Positions 20,610 through 36,674 of a DNA stretch of 44,107 nucleotides are shown piece after piece (within the stretch, counting starts at the first letter, position 1; every line of letters begins with the position of its first letter). A program made the translations under genes and the position numbers. The notes under the pieces were generated by a model. That model was given only the letters and a program-made list of their open reading frames with translations. It was not told the origin of the DNA and made no database searches. Source of the stretch: Serratia liquefaciens ATCC 27592. GTDB lineage: Bacteria > Pseudomonadota > Gammaproteobacteria > Enterobacterales > Enterobacteriaceae. The stretch spans positions 1 to 44,107 of the forward strand of contig NC_021742.1 of the NCBI RefSeq assembly GCF_000422085.1. Reading direction: 5' to 3'.

Positions 20610-21055
20610 TACTTATCACCTTTACGTTTAACCAGCTCCGCCTGACCAAACTCATCCTTGCCAATGGCAACCCACCCGCGCCGCTGATAAAACGCTTCAG
20701 CCTTCGATCCCGGATCGGTAGTGAGATGGATCTCTTGAGCGCCATTTTCGAATAACCATGCCGTTACTGCATTCAGTAAGGCAGAACCTATCCCCTTCGA
20801 CTGGTATTCCGGTTTAACAAACAGCCCACCGATCAAGGGTTCAGGAATAAAGAGCCCGAAACCTACGCCGGCGTAATCATCACCGCACTTACAAATCCAA
20901 CCACCCCCCTGATTGATATCATCCAGTGCCTGGGTCCTATGAAGATATTGGATCTGGTGAGGGTGAAGCGGGTTCTCTTCGACGGAGAATCTAATTTCAT
21001 ACAGGTAAGGCAGGTGTTTTGCCGTAAGTTTCTCGAAGGTGATCAGGCTGTCCAT
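20609..21055 (-). CDS. GNAT family N-acetyltransferase
   Basis: A 148-aa GNAT acetyltransferase. Motif A for acetyl-CoA is GGLFVKPEYQSKGIGSALLNA (about 77-97), with the Q-x-x-G-x-G/A pyrophosphate loop. Motif B is in KAEAFYQRRGW near residue 120-130. The substrate is unknown. It is the first gene of the minus-strand GNAT-SUOX-kinase set and shares TAATG with the next gene. It lies downstream of the rpoC terminator, so it should have its own promoter in 21056-21150. It may be only a passenger in the signalling operon. Confidence 0.87.
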   Translation of the reverse strand: MDSLITFEKLTAKHLPYLYEIRFSVEENPLHPHQIQYLHRTQALDDINQGGGWICKCGDDYAGVGFGLFIPEPLIGGLFVKPEYQSKGIGSALLNAVTAWLFENGAQEIHLTTDPGSKAEAFYQRRGWVAIGKDEFGQAELVKRKGDK

Positions 21056-21150
21056 ATCTGTACAATCCTTGGTTGTAATAGCACGCAGGTGATTTTAGCC
21101 ATTATTTTGGGTTTATTCATAGTAGCAAAAATTCCCCCTGCCGGAGCGGG

Positions 21151-21181
21151 CAAAAAAAAACCGCCCCCGGAGGAGCGGTTT
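21151..21181 (-). terminator. Terminator of the beta operon (after rpoC)
   Basis: On the minus strand, AACCGCTCC pairs with GGGGCGGTT around a 4-nt loop (21159-21180), followed by a run of nine Ts. It lies 46 bp after rpoC and isolates the operon from the GNAT gene. Confidence 0.9.
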
Positions 21182-21226
21182 ATCTGGCAAGGCACCGGCA
21201 AGCCGGATCCCGAGTGCATTCAACGA

Positions 21227-24200
21227 TTAATCGTTGTTGCCGCCCAAGCCTGCATTCAGCAGTTCAGCCAGGTTAGCCGTTGCTTCTTCCGCGCTCACCT
21301 GCGGAACAACTGGCACTTCACCCTGTGCTTTACGGCGCATACGGTCCTGATGATAAGCGTAACCGGTACCGGCTGGGATCAGACGGCCCACGATGACGTT
21401 CTCTTTCAGGCCACGCAGTTCATCACGCTTACCGGCAACAGCCGCTTCGGTCAGAACGCGCGTCGTTTCCTGGAACGATGCTGCGGAGATGAAGGACTCG
21501 GTCGCCAAGGAAGCCTTGGTGATACCCAGCAGATCGCGTGAGAAGGTTGCCTCGATTTTGCCTTCAGCAGCAAGCTGACGGTTGGCAATCTTAACGCGTG
21601 ACACTTCAGCCTGCTCGCCTTCCAGGAACTCGGTGCCACCTGCGCTGACGATGGTGCCTTTACGCAGCATCTGACGAACGATAACTTCAATGTGTTTATC
21701 GTTAATCTTAACGCCTTGCAGACGGTAAACTTCCTGCACTTCGTTGGTGATGTAGCGGGTAACCGCATGCACACCACGCAGACGCAGAATGTCGTGCGGA
21801 GATTCTGGGCCGTCAGAAACAACGTCACCACGCTCCACAACTTCGCCTTCAAACACGTTGAGCTGACGCCATTTTGGAATCATCTCTTCGTAAGCGTCGC
21901 TGCCGTCCAGTGGAGAGATGACCAGGCGACGTTTGCCTTTGGTCTCTTTACCGAACGAGATAATCCCGCTGATTTCAGCCAGGATTGCAGGCTCTTTCGG
22001 ACGACGTGCTTCGAACAGATCCGCAACGCGTGGCAGACCACCGGTAATATCCTTGGTACCGCCGGATTCCTGAGGAATACGCGCCAGGGTATCACCCGCA
22101 CCGATCTGAATGCCGTCTTCCAGCTGCACAATCGCTTTACCTGGCAGGAAGTATTGAGCAGGCATATCAGTACCTGGGATCAACACGTCGTCGCCTTTGG
22201 CATCAACGATTTTCAGTGCCGGACGCAGGTCTTTACCGCTACCGGTACGCTCTGCGCTGTCCAGTACAACCAGAGAAGACAAACCGGTCAGTTCGTCGGT
22301 CTGGCGTGTAATGGTCTGGCCGTCAACCATATCAGCGAAGCGGATGAAACCACTCACTTCGGTGATAACTGGCATGGTGTGCGGATCCCAGTTAGCAACG
22401 GTTTCGCCGCCGTTAACTTCTGCACCGTCACCTTTGCCCATCACGGCACCATAAGGCACTTTGTAGCTTTCTTTGGTACGGCCGAATTCGTCGATCAGCT
22501 TCAGTTCGGTGTTACGAGAGGTAATCACCAGCTTGCCTGCGGCGTTCATGACGAACTTCACATTGCTCAGCTTCAGGCTACCCTTGTTTTTCACCTGGAT
22601 GCTGGATTCAGCAGCCGCACGAGATGCCGCACCACCGATGTGGAACGTACGCATCGTCAGCTGTGTACCCGGCTCACCGATTGACTGTGCCGCGATAACG
22701 CCGATAGCTTCGCCTTTGTTGATGATGTGACCACGTGCCAGGTCGCGACCATAGCAGTTTGCACACACACCAAAGTCGGTTTCACAGCTCACTACGGAAC
22801 GGACTTTAACGCTGTCGACAGAGTTTTCTTCCAACAGGTCACAGGTCTTCTCGTTCAGCAGGGTGTTGCGTGGCACCAGGATGTCAGCCGTACCCGGCTT
22901 GATAACATCTTCTGCTGTCACACGACCCAGAACGCGTTCACGCAGTGGCTCTTTAACGTCACCACCTTCGATAACCGGAGTCATCATGATGCCGTTGTGA
23001 GTACCACAGTCGTCTTCGGTAACTACCAAGTCCTGCGCCACGTCAACCAGACGACGGGTCAGATAACCGGAGTTAGCCGTTTTCAGTGCGGTATCCGCCA
23101 GACCTTTACGAGCACCGTGCGTGGAGATGAAGTACTGGAGTACGTTCAGACCTTCACGGAAGTTCGCGGTGATTGGCGTTTCGATGATGGAGCCGTCCGG
23201 CTTCGCCATCAGACCACGCATACCGGCCAGCTGACGAATCTGAGCGGCGGAACCACGCGCACCGGAGTCGGCCATCATAAAGATGCTGTTGAAGGAAACT
23301 TGTTGTTCCACAACGCCGTCACGGTTAACCACGTCTTCAACCGACAGGTTTTCCATCATCGCTTTAGCAACACGTTCGTTTGCCGCAGCCCAGATATCGA
23401 TCACTTTGTTGTAGCGTTCGCCGGCGGTAACCAGACCAGATTGGAACTGCTCCTGGATCTCGGCAACTTCGGTTTCCGCTTCTTCGATGATCTCCGCTTT
23501 CTTGGCCGGGATAACCATGTCGTCGATACCTACGGAAGCGCCTGAACGGGCTGCGTAAGCAAAACCGGTGTACATGATCTGGTCAGCAAAGATAACGGTC
23601 GGCTTCAGGCCCAGGATGCGGTAACAGGTGTTCAGCATCTTGGAGATAGCTTTTTTGCCCAAAGGCTGGTTAACGATCGAGTACGGCAGACCGCGCGGCA
23701 CGATCATCCACAGGATGGCGCGACCAACGGTAGTGTCGATGATCGAAGTCTGGTGTACAGACTCGCCTTCGGTGTTTTTGATCTCTTCGGTGATACGCAC
23801 TTTGACACGCGCATGCAGAGAAGCCAGACCGGCGCGGTAAATACGCTCCGCTTCTTTCGGGCCGCTCAGCACCATGCCTTCGCCTTTGGCGTTAACACAG
23901 TCACGGGTCATGTAGTACAGACCCAATACAACGTCCTGAGAAGGAACGATGATTGGCTCGCCGTTCGCAGGTGACAGGATGTTGTTGGTAGACATCATCA
24001 ACGCACGCGCTTCCAGCTGAGCTTCCAGCGTCAACGGTACGTGAACAGCCATCTGGTCACCATCGAAGTCGGCGTTGTATGCCGCACAAACCAGCGGGTG
24101 CAGCTGGATTGCCTTGCCTTCGATCAGAACCGGTTCAAACGCCTGGATACCCAAACGGTGCAGGGTTGGTGCACGGTTCAGCAGTACCGGGTGTTCGCGG

Positions 24201-25447
24201 ATAACTTCGTCCAGGATATCCCAAACGACAGCTTCTTCGCGCTCAACCATTTTCTTGGCGGCTTTGATAGTGGTGGCCAGGCCACGCAGCTCCAATTTGC
24301 CGTAGATGAACGGTTTGAACAGCTCCAGTGCCATTTTCTTAGGCAGACCGCACTGATGCAGACGCAGGTATGGACCTACGGTGATTACAGAACGACCAGA
24401 GTAGTCAACACGTTTACCCAACAGGTTCTGACGGAAACGACCCTGTTTACCTTTGATCATATCGGCCAAAGATTTCAGAGGACGTTTGTTGGAACCGGTG
24501 ATGGCACGACCGCGACGGCCGTTATCCAGCAGGGCATCTACCGCTTCTTGCAGCATACGCTTTTCGTTGCGCACGATGATGTCAGGCGCAGCCAGATCCA
24601 GCAGGCGTTTCAGACGGTTGTTACGGTTGATCACGCGGCGATACAGATCGTTCAGATCTGAAGTCGCGAAACGGCCCCCATCCAACGGAACCAGCGGGCG
24701 CAGATCCGGCGGCAGTACCGGCAGCACGGTCAGGATCATCCACTCTGGCTTGTTGCCAGACTGCACGAACGCTTCCAGCAGCTTGATACGCTTGGTCAGC
24801 TTCTTACGCTTGGTTTCGGAGTTGGTTTCGTTCAGCTCTTCGCGCAGCTGCTCGCACTCGGCTTCCAGATCCATGTTTTTCAACAGGGCCTGAATAGCTT
24901 CCGCACCCATCTTGGCGTCGAATTCGTCACCGAACTCTTCCAGCGCATCCAGATACTGCTCTTCAGTCAGGATCTGACGACGCTCGAGGTTAGTCATACC
25001 GCCTTCAACAACCACATAGGATTCGAAGTACAGTACACGTTCGATGTCACGCAGCGGCATATCCAGCAGCAAACCGATGCGCGAAGGCAGCGATTTCAGG
25101 AACCAGATGTGCGCAGTCGGTGAAGCCAGCTCGATGTGGCCCATACGCTCACGACGTACTTTGGTCTGGGTCACTTCAACGCCGCACTTCTCACAGATCA
25201 CGCCGCGGTGTTTTAAGCGCTTGTACTTACCGCACAGGCACTCGTAGTCTTTTACCGGCCCGAAGATACGGGCGCAGAAAAGGCCGTCACGTTCTGGTTT
25301 GAACGTACGGTAGTTAATGGTTTCCGGCTTTTTAACTTCACCGAACGACCACGAACGGATCATGTCTGGCGATGCCAGAGCAATCTTGATCGCATCAAAC
25401 TCTTCGGTCTTAGTTTGCGCTTTCAGAAACTTCAATAAGTCTTTCAC
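21227..25447 (-). CDS. rpoC: RNA polymerase subunit beta-prime RpoC
   Basis: RpoC is the catalytic beta-prime subunit of RNA polymerase. The protein is 1406 aa (E. coli 1407). The N-terminal zinc finger is CLCGKYKRL...CEKC (about 70-88). The Mg-binding active site is [13 protein letters not shown] (about 457-469). A second zinc site occurs in [15 protein letters not shown] near residue 814. The start is GTG at 25447 ([11 protein letters not shown]), supported by AGGAG seven bases upstream. The frame continues to an upstream ATG at 25519, but that extension is not part of the family. It is 118 bp downstream of rpoB. Confidence 0.98.
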   Translation of the reverse strand: MKDLLKFLKAQTKTEEFDAIKIALASPDMIRSWSFGEVKKPETINYRTFKPERDGLFCARIFGPVKDYECLCGKYKRLKHRGVICEKCGVEVTQTKVRRERMGHIELASPTAHIWFLKSLPSRIGLLLDMPLRDIERVLYFESYVVVEGGMTNLERRQILTEEQYLDALEEFGDEFDAKMGAEAIQALLKNMDLEAECEQLREELNETNSETKRKKLTKRIKLLEAFVQSGNKPEWMILTVLPVLPPDLRPLVPLDGGRFATSDLNDLYRRVINRNNRLKRLLDLAAPDIIVRNEKRMLQEAVDALLDNGRRGRAITGSNKRPLKSLADMIKGKQGRFRQNLLGKRVDYSGRSVITVGPYLRLHQCGLPKKMALELFKPFIYGKLELRGLATTIKAAKKMVEREEAVVWDILDEVIREHPVLLNRAPTLHRLGIQAFEPVLIEGKAIQLHPLVCAAYNADFDGDQMAVHVPLTLEAQLEARALMMSTNNILSPANGEPIIVPSQDVVLGLYYMTRDCVNAKGEGMVLSGPKEAERIYRAGLASLHARVKVRITEEIKNTEGESVHQTSIIDTTVGRAILWMIVPRGLPYSIVNQPLGKKAISKMLNTCYRILGLKPTVIFADQIMYTGFAYAARSGASVGIDDMVIPAKKAEIIEEAETEVAEIQEQFQSGLVTAGERYNKVIDIWAAANERVAKAMMENLSVEDVVNRDGVVEQQVSFNSIFMMADSGARGSAAQIRQLAGMRGLMAKPDGSIIETPITANFREGLNVLQYFISTHGARKGLADTALKTANSGYLTRRLVDVAQDLVVTEDDCGTHNGIMMTPVIEGGDVKEPLRERVLGRVTAEDVIKPGTADILVPRNTLLNEKTCDLLEENSVDSVKVRSVVSCETDFGVCANCYGRDLARGHIINKGEAIGVIAAQSIGEPGTQLTMRTFHIGGAASRAAAESSIQVKNKGSLKLSNVKFVMNAAGKLVITSRNTELKLIDEFGRTKESYKVPYGAVMGKGDGAEVNGGETVANWDPHTMPVITEVSGFIRFADMVDGQTITRQTDELTGLSSLVVLDSAERTGSGKDLRPALKIVDAKGDDVLIPGTDMPAQYFLPGKAIVQLEDGIQIGAGDTLARIPQESGGTKDITGGLPRVADLFEARRPKEPAILAEISGIISFGKETKGKRRLVISPLDGSDAYEEMIPKWRQLNVFEGEVVERGDVVSDGPESPHDILRLRGVHAVTRYITNEVQEVYRLQGVKINDKHIEVIVRQMLRKGTIVSAGGTEFLEGEQAEVSRVKIANRQLAAEGKIEATFSRDLLGITKASLATESFISAASFQETTRVLTEAAVAGKRDELRGLKENVIVGRLIPAGTGYAYHQDRMRRKAQGEVPVVPQVSAEEATANLAELLNAGLGGNND

Positions 25448-25524
25448 GGATTGGCTCCTGTCGGAGTTAAACCTGTTGGGTGCACGCTGACAAATCGCGC
25501 ACCCGTGTGACCTGAACAACCACC

Positions 25525-25553
25525 CTCAGGCTCCCTAAGGCCGGGAGCCTGAG
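25525..25553 (-). other. rpoB-rpoC intergenic hairpin
   Basis: CTCAGGCTCCC (25525-25535) and GGGAGCCTGAG (25543-25553) form a perfect 11-bp stem with a 7-nt loop. No T-run follows in the direction of transcription, so it is not an intrinsic terminator. Processing or stabilisation of the rpoBC mRNA is possible. Confidence 0.7.
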
Positions 25554-25565
25554 CTGGAAAAACGA

Positions 25566-29594
<4,029 letters not shown>

Positions 29595-29853
29595 AGGGTT
29601 CCTCAGCTCGCTGGAAAGTCGAACCTATCTGTCCGTCCGGATATAGGACGGTTCACGCAACACCATTTTGTCGACCGGAAAGCGGGAACACTTTCCGCAA
29701 TACTCGTTTCTATCACGCTTAAATCATTTCGTTGCGCTGTACGGCAGATTTTGCTGCGGCAGGGAAGGCAATATATTAAGTCGTCGATAGAAAGAAATAT
29801 TGGGGTTAGTCAGTAGCCAAACAGTGTGAAACTCTACTGACGCCCTACAGCGC

Positions 29854-29884
29854 AAAAAGGCTGGTGACCAAAAAGTCACCAGCC
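29854..29884 (-). terminator. rplL-rpoB transcription attenuator
   Basis: On the minus strand, GGCTGGTGAC pairs with GTCACCAGCC (10 bp, 6-nt loop), followed by TTTTTG. It sits 45 bp after rplL, where the E. coli beta operon has its partial terminator, which sets the lower rpoBC level relative to ribosomal proteins. The rest of 29595-29928 is untranslated leader for rpoB with likely RNase III processing; no gene is seen. Confidence 0.9.
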
Positions 29885-29928
29885 ATCAGTCTGTTAGTTA
29901 AAACAGACTGCACTCAGAAAGCAGTGGC

Positions 29929-30312
<384 letters not shown>

Positions 30313-30356
30313 TCAGAAATAGTTTAAATACGTAAGCAAAGGCTAAGAAAGAGGGC

Positions 30357-30854
30357 TTATGCCGCTTCTTTCTGATCGCGCAGTGCAGCCAGAGTGCGAA
30401 CCAATTTGCCGGCAGCGGCTTCTTTCATGGTTGCCATCAGGCGTGCGATTGCTTCATCGTAAGTAGGCAGAGTTGCCAAGCGGTCAATTTGTGCCGCAGG
30501 GATCAGCTCACCTTCAAAGGCCGCAGCTTTAACCTCGAATTTTGCATTCGCTTTCGCGAACTCTTTGAACAGACGAGCAGCAGCGCCCGGGTGTTCGTTA
30601 GAGAATGCAATCAAGGTAGGACCGACAAACGTGTCTTTCAGGCATTCGAATGGAGTGCCTTCAACTACGCGACGCATCAAGGTGTTGCGAACAACACGCA
30701 TGTAAACGCCAGCTTCACGACCTGCTTTACGCAGTTCAGTCATTTTATCAACGGTAACGCCACGGGAATCCGCAACAACCGCAGACAGCGCGCCTTTGGC
30801 TACTTCGTTGACTTCAGCAACAATCGCTTGTTTGTCTTGAAGATTTAATGCCAT
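30357..30854 (-). CDS. rplJ: Ribosomal protein uL10
   Basis: L10 anchors L7/L12 dimers on the ribosome and represses its own mRNA as L10(L12)4. The 165-aa length and start [22 protein letters not shown] match the family. The C-terminal helix [22 protein letters not shown] binds L12 dimers. Its long leader (30855 to about 31130) carries the L10 operator. Confidence 0.99.
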   Translation of the reverse strand: MALNLQDKQAIVAEVNEVAKGALSAVVADSRGVTVDKMTELRKAGREAGVYMRVVRNTLMRRVVEGTPFECLKDTFVGPTLIAFSNEHPGAAARLFKEFAKANAKFEVKAAAFEGELIPAAQIDRLATLPTYDEAIARLMATMKEAAAGKLVRTLAALRDQKEAA

Positions 30855-30991
30855 TAGCTTTTTGCTCCTGGATTTAGCCGGGGGAAATCCCCAGCACTCA
30901 CATCACTCAACACCTTGTGATAAATCACGCAGCGAGAGCGTTCAAACACGGTGAGCAGAATCCAGCAAAGACAATTTAAAAATTTTCTTTA

Positions 30992-31080
30992 GGCTCTGTC
31001 ACCGTCTACGCAGGAAGGATTAAGTACCTTTCGATACACCTGCGGTCTTGGACGGAGGCCTGGATAGGCCAGGCTCCAAC
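30992..31080 (-). promoter_or_regulatory. Ribosomal protein L10 leader (translational operator)
   Basis: On the minus strand the leader holds the conserved hairpin GGAGCCTGG...CCAGGCCTCC (31054-31076), then AAGACCGCAGG and TGCGTAGACGGTGACAGA. This matches the L10(L12)4-binding leader of E. coli as I recall it. It lies 138 bp upstream of rplJ. Confidence 0.85.
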
Positions 31081-31136
31081 CGAAAAATCTTTGTCCCACT
31101 ATGGCTATTGCCAATAGCAAAACCTTGGGGCATAAG

Positions 31137-31165
31137 ATTCTAGACGAACCTTAGCCCCAAGTCAA
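31137..31165 (-). promoter_or_regulatory. PL10 promoter (rplJL-rpoBC)
   Basis: On the minus strand, -35 TTGACT (31160-31165), a 17-bp spacer and -10 TAGAAT (31137-31142). It lies just after rplA and starts the leader for rplJL-rpoBC. A small palindrome, GCTATTG/CAATAGC (31104-31118), is in the early transcript. Confidence 0.85.
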
Positions 31166-31184
31166 AGCGATAATCGCAGGGCGA

Positions 31185-32321
<1,137 letters not shown>

Positions 32322-32340
32322 TTACAATTCCTCGGTTTGG

Positions 32341-32400
32341 GTAATATCGCCTCAATAGAGGCTCCCCGTGTTTCACCCCGCTCAACTCAATGAGCAAGGC
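32341..32400 (-). promoter_or_regulatory. Probable L1 translational operator in rplK leader
   Basis: The minus-strand rplK leader has GGGGAGCCTC-TATT-GAGGCG, a 5-bp hairpin (32349-32353 with 32358-32362) flanked by purine-rich sequence. This is the position and shape of the E. coli L1 binding site that mimics 23S rRNA. The exact contact nucleotides were not checked. Confidence 0.6.
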
Positions 32401-32404
32401 CTAT

Positions 32405-32443
32405 AAAAACAAAAGGCGCGAAATTATAGTTCAATTTCGCGCC
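32405..32443 (-). terminator. nusG terminator overlapping PL11
   Basis: GGCGCGAAATT and AATTTCGCGCC form a perfect 11-bp stem with a 7-nt loop, followed on the minus strand by TTTTGTTTTT. It starts 41 bp after nusG. The loop and right arm include the -10 of the rplK promoter. Confidence 0.8.
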
Positions 32444-32451
32444 TCTGACAA
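32423..32451 (-). promoter_or_regulatory. PL11 promoter (rplKA)
   Basis: On the minus strand, -35 TTGTCA (32446-32451), a 17-bp spacer and a perfect -10 TATAAT (32423-32428). The -10 lies in the loop and arm of the inverted repeat that ends nusG transcription. Confidence 0.85.
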
Positions 32452-32483
32452 GCGGCAAAAGCCACTCGCTGCTGATTAATTGA

Positions 32484-33029
32484 TCAGCCTTTTTCCACCT
32501 GAGCGAAGTCCAGTTCCACCGGCGTTGCACGGCCAAAGATGGAAACGGAAACTTTCAGGCGGCTCTTCTCGTAATCCACTTCTTCAACAACACCGTTGAA
32601 GTCAGCAAACGGACCATCGTTAACACGGACCAGTTCACCCGGTTCGAACAGCGTTTTAGGACGCGGCTTGTCACCCACCTGCTGCAGGCGGTTCATAATC
32701 GCATCAACTTCTTTATCGCTGATCGGTGCCGGACGGTCAGAGGTGCCGCCGATGAAACCCATTACGCGCGGAACGCTACGCACCAGGTGCCAGCTGGCAT
32801 CGTTCATTACCATTTGGACCAGGACATAGCCAGGGAAGAATTTACGTTCACTTTTACGACGTTGGCCACCACGGATCTCAACAACTTCTTCCGTAGGTAC
32901 CATCACTTCGCCGAACAGTTCTTCCATATCGTGCAGTTTGATGTGCTCACGCAGCGATTGCGCTACGCGACCTTCAAAACCGGAAAACGCCTGAACGACG
33001 TACCAACGTTTTTTTGGAGCTTCAGACAT
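32484..33029 (-). CDS. nusG: Transcription termination/antitermination factor NusG
   Basis: NusG binds the RNA polymerase clamp with its N-terminal NGN domain (about 1-120, starting near [14 protein letters not shown]). It contacts Rho or ribosomal S10 through its C-terminal KOW domain ([16 protein letters not shown], about 128-143). The 181-aa length equals E. coli. It is 1 bp after secE, forming the secE-nusG operon. Confidence 0.99.
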   Translation of the reverse strand: MSEAPKKRWYVVQAFSGFEGRVAQSLREHIKLHDMEELFGEVMVPTEEVVEIRGGQRRKSERKFFPGYVLVQMVMNDASWHLVRSVPRVMGFIGGTSDRPAPISDKEVDAIMNRLQQVGDKPRPKTLFEPGELVRVNDGPFADFNGVVEEVDYEKSRLKVSVSIFGRATPVELDFAQVEKG

Positions 33030-33030
33030 T

Positions 33031-33414
33031 TTAGAACCTCAGGCCAGTAATAAACGATACCAGACGGACCAAAATACCGTCCAGGCCCCACAGAATCAGT
33101 GACATCACGGCAGTTACCGCGGCAACGATCAACGTGGTATGTAGCGTTTCCTGACGAGTTGGCCAGATCACCTTGCGCACTTCAGTGCGCGCTTCGCGTG
33201 CAAACGCTACGGTGGCCTTGCCTTTGGTGGTCATCAGCGCTACAGCGCCAGCAACAGCGATAACCACTACAACAGCCAGCGCACGTAATGGCAGGCTGAA
33301 ATCACGGTAGTAATAGTTACCGACAATCGCTACAACCAACAGAACGGCGACGATCAGCCACTTAGCCGTTTCCAGGCCGCGCCCGCTCCCTTGAGCCTCG
33401 GTATTCGCACTCAT
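33031..33414 (-). CDS. secE: Preprotein translocase subunit SecE
   Basis: SecE clamps SecY in the translocon. From the ATG at 33414 the protein is 127 aa, the E. coli length, with the enterobacterial three membrane segments (about 19-36, 45-63 and 93-112). It has the conserved cytosolic motif [13 protein letters not shown] before the last one. The frame stays open to 33564, but the extra residues are not SecE-like. An AGG lies before the ATG. The promoter should be in 33415-33615; I see only weak candidates. Confidence 0.97.
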   Translation of the reverse strand: MSANTEAQGSGRGLETAKWLIVAVLLVVAIVGNYYYRDFSLPLRALAVVVVIAVAGAVALMTTKGKATVAFAREARTEVRKVIWPTRQETLHTTLIVAAVTAVMSLILWGLDGILVRLVSFITGLRF

Positions 33415-33615
33415 AAACCAACCTGTCACAATGAATTCAGAACAGACAACTTTGCCTCGCACAGCAAGACAAACCAAACCGATCAAATGCCGCTCGGCAG
33501 CATTTCGGTGTTTTACGCTATGACGTATCTCAGTCAATACGGCTTTAAGAGCCCATCTCACCAATGATTATGACTGCAAAATCGCTGATGAGATAGGTTC
33601 TAGTTCACAGCGTAG

Positions 33616-33642
33616 AAAAAGGGCATCAAATGATGCCCTTTT
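33616..33642 (-). terminator. tufB terminator
   Basis: GGGCATCA and TGATGCCC (8-bp perfect stem, 2-nt loop) are followed on the minus strand by TTTTT, with AAAA on the other side. It lies 31 bp after the tuf stop and separates it from secE. Confidence 0.92.
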
Positions 33643-33672
33643 ACCGCGTGTCGCGTCAAACGTTATCAGCGA

Positions 33673-34893
<1,221 letters not shown>

Positions 34894-34966
34894 TCACCAC
34901 ATCAACCAAGCATTTGCTTGTTGAATCCAGAACAGAAAGAAAATCAGGGGGCGAGATAATAAGAAG

Positions 34967-35042
34967 TGGTGCTGATAGGCAGATTCGAACTGCCGACCTC
35001 ACCCTTACCAAGGGTGCGCTCTACCAACTGAGCTATATCAGC
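34967..35042 (-). tRNA. thrT: tRNA-Thr (anticodon GGT)
   Basis: A complete 76-nt tRNA with CCA, starting GCTGATATAGCTCAGTTGG, anticodon GGT (35007-35009) and T-loop GTTCGAATC. It is the last tRNA before tufB, 109 bp away. Two small hairpins occur in that gap (GTGGT/ACCAC and CAAGCA/TGCTTG). Confidence 0.97.
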
Positions 35043-35048
35043 ACATCT

Positions 35049-35123
<75 letters not shown>

Positions 35124-35201
35124 ATCCTGGAACTCGGCTACCTGACTTTTCTGTAGAATTTTAAGGGAGGAGAAGGATTGTTTATCGCTTAACTCTCACC
35201 C

Positions 35202-35237
35202 TTCGAGTTGTTTGCGCTATGCGCTCTACAACTCGAA
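35202..35237 (-). other. Large hairpin in tRNA operon spacer
   Basis: TTCGAGTTGT (35202-35211) pairs perfectly with ACAACTCGAA (35228-35237). The 16-nt loop contains an inner GCGC-TAT-GCGC. It lies in the 198-bp spacer between tyrU and glyT. No gene or T-run is present. It may guide processing of the tRNA precursor. Confidence 0.6.
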
Positions 35238-35321
35238 CCTTGCGAAGGCTTTCACCTTCTCCTTCTGCAAGTCAACCGTTGCGAGATTATCGCTGGCCAG
35301 TTAACTGCCTAAGGCAAGATA

Positions 35322-35406
<85 letters not shown>

Positions 35407-35430
35407 AGATTTTAACTACTGTGACTTGAT

Positions 35431-35506
<76 letters not shown>

Positions 35507-35520
35507 ATCAAGTGCAGCGC

Positions 35521-35549
35521 ATTCTAGGTAGACCGGACGACCTATGCAA
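35521..35549 (-). promoter_or_regulatory. thrU-tufB operon promoter
   Basis: On the minus strand, -35 TTGCAT (35544-35549), a 17-bp spacer and -10 TAGAAT (35521-35526), then a GC-rich discriminator GCGCTGC typical of stringently controlled promoters. A T-rich UP-like run is just upstream. The E. coli counterpart is Fis-activated, and A/T-rich candidates lie at about 35560-35700. Confidence 0.85.
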
Positions 35550-35905
35550 CAAAAAAATTGCGTTAGTTGCACTTTCGCTCACAAATCACCCAATTTTGCA
35601 CGGTGTATTGCAATTTACTGCGCGTAGCGTGCAAAGATTCATCAACTGCAGGCATCATTCTCTACAATTTAATCCACTTTTTGCAAGTATTGACCCTTTC
35701 TTTCCCCGTGCCCGTTATCTCAAATCCGTAAACCCAAAACAGGAAACTGTGAGTGATATCGATGCACCAAAAAAGGGATGAGTGCCCCACGTAATGACAT
35801 CAACTATCATTATTTCTCACCGCTTTCGCCGCCACAGCCCCCACCACCGCTCTGGCGCAATTATTGCTAGCCTTCATTACCCCCTTCACCCAGGAGGAAT
35901 GACCG
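35550..35905. other. Intergenic region upstream of thrU and the GNAT gene
   Basis: This divergent region holds upstream activating sequence for the tRNA operon and the leader of the GNAT gene (ribosome site AGGAGG at 35892). A short open frame here has no coding features. No other element is recognised. Confidence 0.6.
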
Positions 35906-36454
35906 ATGAAAATTGTCCTGATTAATGCCGCCACGCTGCCCATTTACCGAAATGAACTGGCTCGCCTGTTGACCGATGCGGTAACGCATGGGGCCTCAGT
36001 GGGCTACGACACACTGATCCCGCATGAAGACGCCGAGAGTTACTTCCACAGCCTGAGGCCTGCCTTGGCCAAAGGAGAGCTGTTGTTGTGGATTGCCAGA
36101 GACGAGCGCGGCGTCATTGGCACAGTACAACTGGAGCTGTGCCAGAAACCGAATGGACGCAACCGGGCTGAAGTACAAAAACTATTAGTCCACAGCCGGG
36201 CACGTCGTAACGGTGTCGGACAAGCCCTGATGAAAGCATTGGAACAGTCAGCACTTCAGCAACAGCGCGGCCTGCTTTATCTCGACACGCAGGCAGGGTC
36301 CGCTGCAGAGGCGCTGTATCGCTCATTGGGCTATCGCTGTCTCGGAGAGTTACCTGACTATGCCGCCGCACCCGATGGCTACTATCACCCGACAGTCATT
36401 TACTACAAACGCCTGTTCGCGGTTAACCAAACCTCCCCTGCCATCGCCAGCTAG
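35906..36454 (+). CDS. GNAT family N-acetyltransferase
   Basis: A 182-aa GNAT acetyltransferase. The acetyl-CoA loop is in VQKLLVHSRARRNGVGQALM (about 90-109; R/Q-x-x-G-x-G/A). Motif B includes AEALYRSLGYRCLGELPDY (about 133-151). The overall pattern resembles small-molecule acetyltransferases, but the substrate is not identifiable. The ATG follows a perfect AGGAGG at 8 bp. It stands alone between the tRNA operon and coaA, a position where E. coli lacks a gene as I recall. Confidence 0.88.
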   Translation: MKIVLINAATLPIYRNELARLLTDAVTHGASVGYDTLIPHEDAESYFHSLRPALAKGELLLWIARDERGVIGTVQLELCQKPNGRNRAEVQKLLVHSRARRNGVGQALMKALEQSALQQQRGLLYLDTQAGSAAEALYRSLGYRCLGELPDYAAAPDGYYHPTVIYYKRLFAVNQTSPAIAS

Positions 36455-36458
36455 CATG

Positions 36459-36490
36459 AAAGCGGTATCATTTCCTAGCGATACCGCTTT
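36459..36490 (+). terminator. Probable terminator after GNAT gene
   Basis: AAAGCGGTATC (36459-36469) and GATACCGCTTT (36480-36490) form an 11-bp stem with a 10-nt loop right after the stop. The T-run is short (TTT), so strength is uncertain. Confidence 0.6.
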
Positions 36491-36594
36491 GCAACGCCTC
36501 TGCCATCAACTGCGCGCCGCTTCTCACAATTGACATAAACTGCCGCCAATCGATAACTTTTGCGAAAAAAGTCTACGCCAAAAACGAAGCTGTC

Positions 36595-36600
36595 TATAAT
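36595..36600 (+). promoter_or_regulatory. Probable coaA promoter -10
   Basis: A consensus TATAAT lies 74 bp before the coaA ATG. At 17 bp the -35 is TCTACG, a weak match. Confidence 0.5.
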
Positions 36601-36674
36601 ATGCAGCTTGTTTATTATCTGGAGTTGGCGTCCGGCGCCTTTCCCAACCTGCGTTAACAGGCAGAATTTGGCTT

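Noticed and set aside
25448..25519. 24-residue N-terminal extension of rpoC
   Set aside because: The GTG at 25447 has a strong AGGAG and gives the conserved N-terminus and length.
33415..33564. 50-residue N-terminal extension of secE
   Set aside because: From 33414 the protein has the standard 127 aa; the upstream residues are not SecE-like.
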